DNA of 7,315 bases from Bacillota bacterium (GTDB lineage: Bacteria > Bacillota > Dethiobacteria > Dethiobacterales > Dethiobacteraceae): the NCBI GenBank assembly GCA_018725345.1, contig QLUI01000086.1, forward strand, positions 1 through 7,315, in the 5' to 3' direction. How positions within the stretch are numbered: the stretch's first letter is position 1; each line of letters opens with the position of its first letter. Position numbers and translations under genes: made by a program. Positions 5,331 through 7,315 of the stretch are shown piece by piece. The notes under the pieces were generated by a model. The model was not told where the DNA came from, did no database searches, and saw nothing but the letters and a program-made list of their open reading frames with translations.

Positions 5331-6207
5331 AGCCTTCGCCTCCCATCCGGTGAATAAAAATTTCTTCCAGGGATATGTCCGCCAAGTCCAGGAACAGGGG
5401 CTTAAATGTCCGCAGCTCGGCCGTAAGCTCGTCGAGGCCGTCCTGCACGGTGATGCTGTAAACCCGGCCTGATTGCTCGACATTAAGAATACCATCTCTT
5501 TGCAGAACTCCTGCGGGAAGGGGGTTAGCAAAGGCCGCCTGGATCTTGCGCACCTTTTGCTTCAAGTCTTCCAGGCTTTCTAAGCCCAAAAGCCGGCCCT
5601 GGTGGAGGATGGCCAGGTGGTCACAGATGCGTTCCAGCTCATGCAGGTTGTGGGTGGAGATGAAAACAGTGGTGCCGTTTTCGGCCACTTCGTCCATCAG
5701 GATGGTTAAAAACTGCCGCCTGAGCACCGGGTCCAGGCCGGCGGTGGGTTCGTCCAGGACTAAGAGGGCCGGTCTAAAGGCCAGGTTCAGGATAATCGCT
5801 AACTGGGTGCGCATGCCCTTGGACAGGTTCTTGACCTTGGCGTTTTCCGGCAGGTCAAACACCCGGCAGAGTTCCTGGAAACGTTCCGGACTCCATGTTT
5901 CATAGGACTCCCGGTACAGCCGGAACATGTCCTCTACCTTAAAACCGGGGTAGTAGCGCTGGTAATCGGCCAGGTAACCGATCCTTGCTTTTAACCGGTG
6001 ATCTTGGTGCACAAGTCTTCCGTCAATGGAGACAAAGCCCCGGGTGGGCAGCAAAAGGCCCATGATGATTTTAATCAGCGTGGTCTTGCCGGCGCCGTTT
6101 GGCCCTACCAGGCCGAAGATGCTGCCCGGAGATACCTCTAAACTGATGTTCTCCAAGGCTGTTTTTTCTCTAAAGGTTTTCGTCAGTTCGTGAACGACAA
6201 TCTTCAC
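5302..6207 (-). CDS. ABC transporter ATP-binding protein (YtrB-like)
   Basis: The frame encodes 301 residues, a cytoplasmic ATPase that would power the permease encoded by the next gene. All nucleotide-binding motifs are present in order: Walker A GPNGAGKT (35-42), a Q-loop candidate at Gln83, a signature of the form LSKGM (128-132, in place of LSGGQ, common in drug and lantibiotic-type exporters), Walker B LLVLDEP (148-154 with catalytic Glu153), the D-loop GLD (157-159) and the switch His186 (STHNL). Residues 215-301 form the C-terminal extension typical of exporter ATPases paired with ABC-2 permeases. The start is GTG at 6207, overlapping the GntR stop as GTGA, with GGGAGGGG about 5 nt upstream. 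The stop at 5302 lies inside the permease gene. The two overlaps indicate one operon with coupled translation and 1:1 subunit supply. Function as exporter is from family knowledge; the substrate is unknown. Confidence 0.92.
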   Translation of the reverse strand: MKIVVHELTKTFREKTALENISLEVSPGSIFGLVGPNGAGKTTLIKIIMGLLLPTRGFVSIDGRLVHQDHRLKARIGYLADYQRYYPGFKVEDMFRLYRESYETWSPERFQELCRVFDLPENAKVKNLSKGMRTQLAIILNLAFRPALLVLDEPTAGLDPVLRRQFLTILMDEVAENGTTVFISTHNLHELERICDHLAILHQGRLLGLESLEDLKQKVRKIQAAFANPLPAGVLQRDGILNVEQSGRVYSITVQDGLDELTAELRTFKPLFLDLADISLEEIFIHRMGGEGYAIKQILAP

Positions 6208-6596
6208 CGTGTCCCCTCCCCTATGCCAAGCTCATGCAAAAGTCGTTCTACCAGCGTAAAAATCCGCTCCTGGCTGAATCCCAAATAATGGGCCTCAACC
6301 AGGATATGGCGCAGGTTTTCCGTAAACGCGTTGATCTTTTCCTCATCCTCCTTCACCCGGTAATCCAGGCACACGAAGGTGCCCTTGCCCCGCAGGGTTT
6401 CGATCACCTTTTGCCGCTCCAGCTCCTGGTAGGATCTCTGGATAGTGTTGGGGTTAATCGCCAACCGTCCGGCCAGCTCCCGGACTGAAGGCAGCCTGTC
6501 ACCGGGACTAAGTACGCCCCGGAGGATAGCCGCCTTAACTTCCCGCACCAATTGCTGGTAAATGGGAGTGCTGCTGCGTTGGTCGATCTGGAACAA
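6204..6596 (-). CDS. GntR-family repressor, YtrA subfamily
   Basis: The frame encodes 130 residues, a short GntR regulator of the YtrA type. Residues 10-76 are the winged helix-turn-helix (PIYQQLVREVKAAILRG, then LPSVRELAGRL, then NPNTIQRSYQELE, and a GKGTFV wing). Only about 50 further residues follow, forming two helices for dimerisation. There is no large effector-binding domain, which defines this subfamily. The start is TTG at 6596, preceded by AGGTGAAGGA. It is first in an operon with an ABC ATPase and permease and shares four bases (GTGA) with the ATPase start. A matching palindromic operator overlaps its own promoter (6621-6657), so it very likely represses the whole operon including itself. 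In the B. subtilis YtrA system release follows cell-envelope stress from antibiotics. Whether this one senses the same is inference. Confidence 0.92.
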   Translation of the reverse strand: MFQIDQRSSTPIYQQLVREVKAAILRGVLSPGDRLPSVRELAGRLAINPNTIQRSYQELERQKVIETLRGKGTFVCLDYRVKEDEEKINAFTENLRHILVEAHYLGFSQERIFTLVERLLHELGIGEGTR

Positions 6597-6620
6597 AATC
6601 CTTCACCTGCCTCGCGCTGC

Positions 6621-6657
6621 GCTATAAGTGTACTATTACTATTAATACATTTATAGC
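6621..6657 (-). promoter_or_regulatory. Probable YtrA-type operator, 12-bp inverted repeat with 13-bp spacer
   Basis: On the operon's coding strand the arms are GCTATAAATGTA and TACACTTATAGC, which match as an inverted repeat at 11 of 12 positions and are separated by 13 AT-rich bases. The inner part, A(A/G)TGTA-N13-TACACT, agrees with the operator form I recall for Bacillus YtrA (AGTGTA-N13-TACACT). The upstream arm covers the -10 box (6650-6655), so binding should block transcription. Confidence 0.8.
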
Positions 6658-6679
6658 ATTATCCAGGGCCTTGTGTCAA
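6650..6679 (-). promoter_or_regulatory. Promoter of the GntR-ABC operon
   Basis: On the minus strand there is a perfect -35 TTGACA (6674-6679), an 18-bp spacer, and a -10 TATAAA (6650-6655), with the operator over the -10. Transcription should begin near 6643, about 47 nt before the TTG start. The -35 lies only 13 bp inside the end of the right ISL3 copy, so DNA upstream of the promoter has been replaced by IS sequence. Confidence 0.75.
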
Positions 6680-6692
6680 GCAGAATTTATAT

Positions 6693-6716
6693 GGTTCCTC
6701 GCTGGTTCACGTGGGT
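6693..6716 (-). repeat. ISL3 terminal end, copy 2
   Basis: Terminus of the right ISL3 copy. It matches 494-517 in inverted orientation at 23 of 24 positions, so the two facing ends form a large inverted pair about 6.2 kb apart. Confidence 0.75.
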
Positions 6717-7315
6717 AACCCAAAATCAAGCTTACCAGCAATGAGGTAAGCCATGTTGATAAAGTTCCGATTAGTTCGGTATCCTCTGGCTCTTGATTTA
6801 GCGGCCTGAAGGGGGGCTGTTTATGCCCTCAAGAAATCCGGTGGTGAGCTTTGCTATCGAACCGGTTCAAAATTCCATCCCAGTGCCTTCTAATGGTTTT
6901 GACTGCCTCGATCACCGGTTGTAGTCGGCAGTGAGTGGCCCAGAAGTACCAACGCTTCAGAAAGACTTCCCCCGTTTCTCAGGTAGGTTGGCTGAACAAC
7001 TCCTGTAAGGTAAGTCGAATTTGGTAGGCTTTGGCTGTCTTTAAGTTGTGATGTTTTAGAGTGTCTAGTTGTTGGTGTTGTCGAGTGGTTAAGTTGCCAG
7101 GGTTTTTGAGCCAAAGATACCGCGTCTTCCTAAGCAGGCCTGTCTCTTTAGGCTCTTGCCGCCGGATCTCGTCCACTGCTTCGATTACGATCTTCATAAT
7201 ATGGAAGCGATCAAAGGTGATCTCGTCTTGCGGAAGATGCTTTTTCATCCCGGCAATAAAGGCCGGGGACATATCACAACACACCTCACTGATAGCTTCG
7301 GGGTCACCGTTATGG
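6707..7315 (-). pseudogene. ISL3-family transposase, broken and partial
   Basis: On the minus strand the frame is open from the window edge through EVCCDMSPAFIAGMKKHLPQ, then TFDRFHIMKIV with its conserved Asp and His, then DEIRRQE, as in ISL3-family DDE transposases. It stops at a TGA (6979-6981) where copy 1 has CGA inside FSQPDRE. Two further lesions follow relative to copy 1: an extra base near 6848-6853 and an extra base in the G6 run at 6811-6816. The region for the catalytic glutamate (LEGIN) therefore lies in a different frame after a stop, and the gene is dead. The true 3' stop equivalent is TGA at 6707-6709. The 5' end is outside the window. Confidence 0.87.

Larger units (their letters stand above)
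6693..7315 (-). mobile_element. ISL3-family element, 3' part (copy 2, runs off window)
   Basis: This is the second copy of the same ISL3-type element, inverted relative to copy 1 and extending past the window end. The terminus is placed at 6693, where homology to copy 1 stops (GGTTCCTCGCTG reading inward on the plus strand). It is about 95% identical to copy 1 over the shared part. It carries more of the transposase gene, including the central DDE region, but that gene is disrupted. Confidence 0.87.

Noticed and set aside
5331..5531. Longer N-terminus for the permease
   Set aside because: These residues come from the ATPase gene read in another frame. The ATG at 5330 has a good ribosome-binding site and a sensible membrane-protein start.
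150..7315. A currently functional composite transposon
   Set aside because: Both flanking ISL3 copies lack a working transposase within the window, one is truncated, and no outer ends or target duplications are visible.

Overview
The window looks like a chromosome segment of a Gram-positive, Clostridia-type Firmicute. The signs are strong GGAGG ribosome-binding sites, TTG and GTG starts, a YtrA-type GntR/ABC operon, a lipoprotein with a standard lipobox, and ISL3 and IS1634 family insertion sequences. A Peptococcaceae-like host (Desulfotomaculum/Pelotomaculum/Moorella type) is a guess from the overall flavour and has not been tested.

Layout, left to right. (1) 1-154: unassigned DNA with a short ACT/AAT trinucleotide repeat. 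(2) About 150-517: the truncated 3' end of an ISL3-family element, plus strand, ending in a recognisable terminus. (3) 641-2317: a plus-strand cluster behind a plausible sigma-A promoter. It encodes a secreted helical protein, an RlpA-like double-psi beta-barrel domain in the same reading frame just after a TAG codon, a small lipoprotein, and a 40-residue basic peptide ORF. (4) 2345-4234: an IS1634-family element with perfect 18-bp terminal inverted repeats and one intact 553-residue DDE transposase. (5) 4272-6596: a minus-strand, translationally overlapping operon of a YtrA-like GntR repressor, an ABC ATPase and an ABC-2 permease, with its promoter and a clear operator at 6621-6679. (6) 6693 to the window end: a second ISL3 copy, minus strand, about 95% identical to the first over the shared 350 bp and broken by a nonsense codon and two single-base insertions.

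The two ISL3 remnants are inverted, with their 3' ends facing each other about 6.2 kb apart. They bracket a cell-envelope-flavoured cargo: secreted/lipoprotein genes on one side and a self-regulated exporter-type ABC operon on the other. The IS1634 element sits between these two converging units. It leaves both coding sets intact but probably replaced or displaced their terminators.

The observations most worth a second look are the in-frame TAG that splits what reads as one secreted two-domain gene, the 12-bp/N13/12-bp operator over the -10 of the GntR operon, and the transposase promoter whose predicted start site falls on the ATG. I see no CRISPR array, tRNA, rRNA, riboswitch or obviously new defence system.
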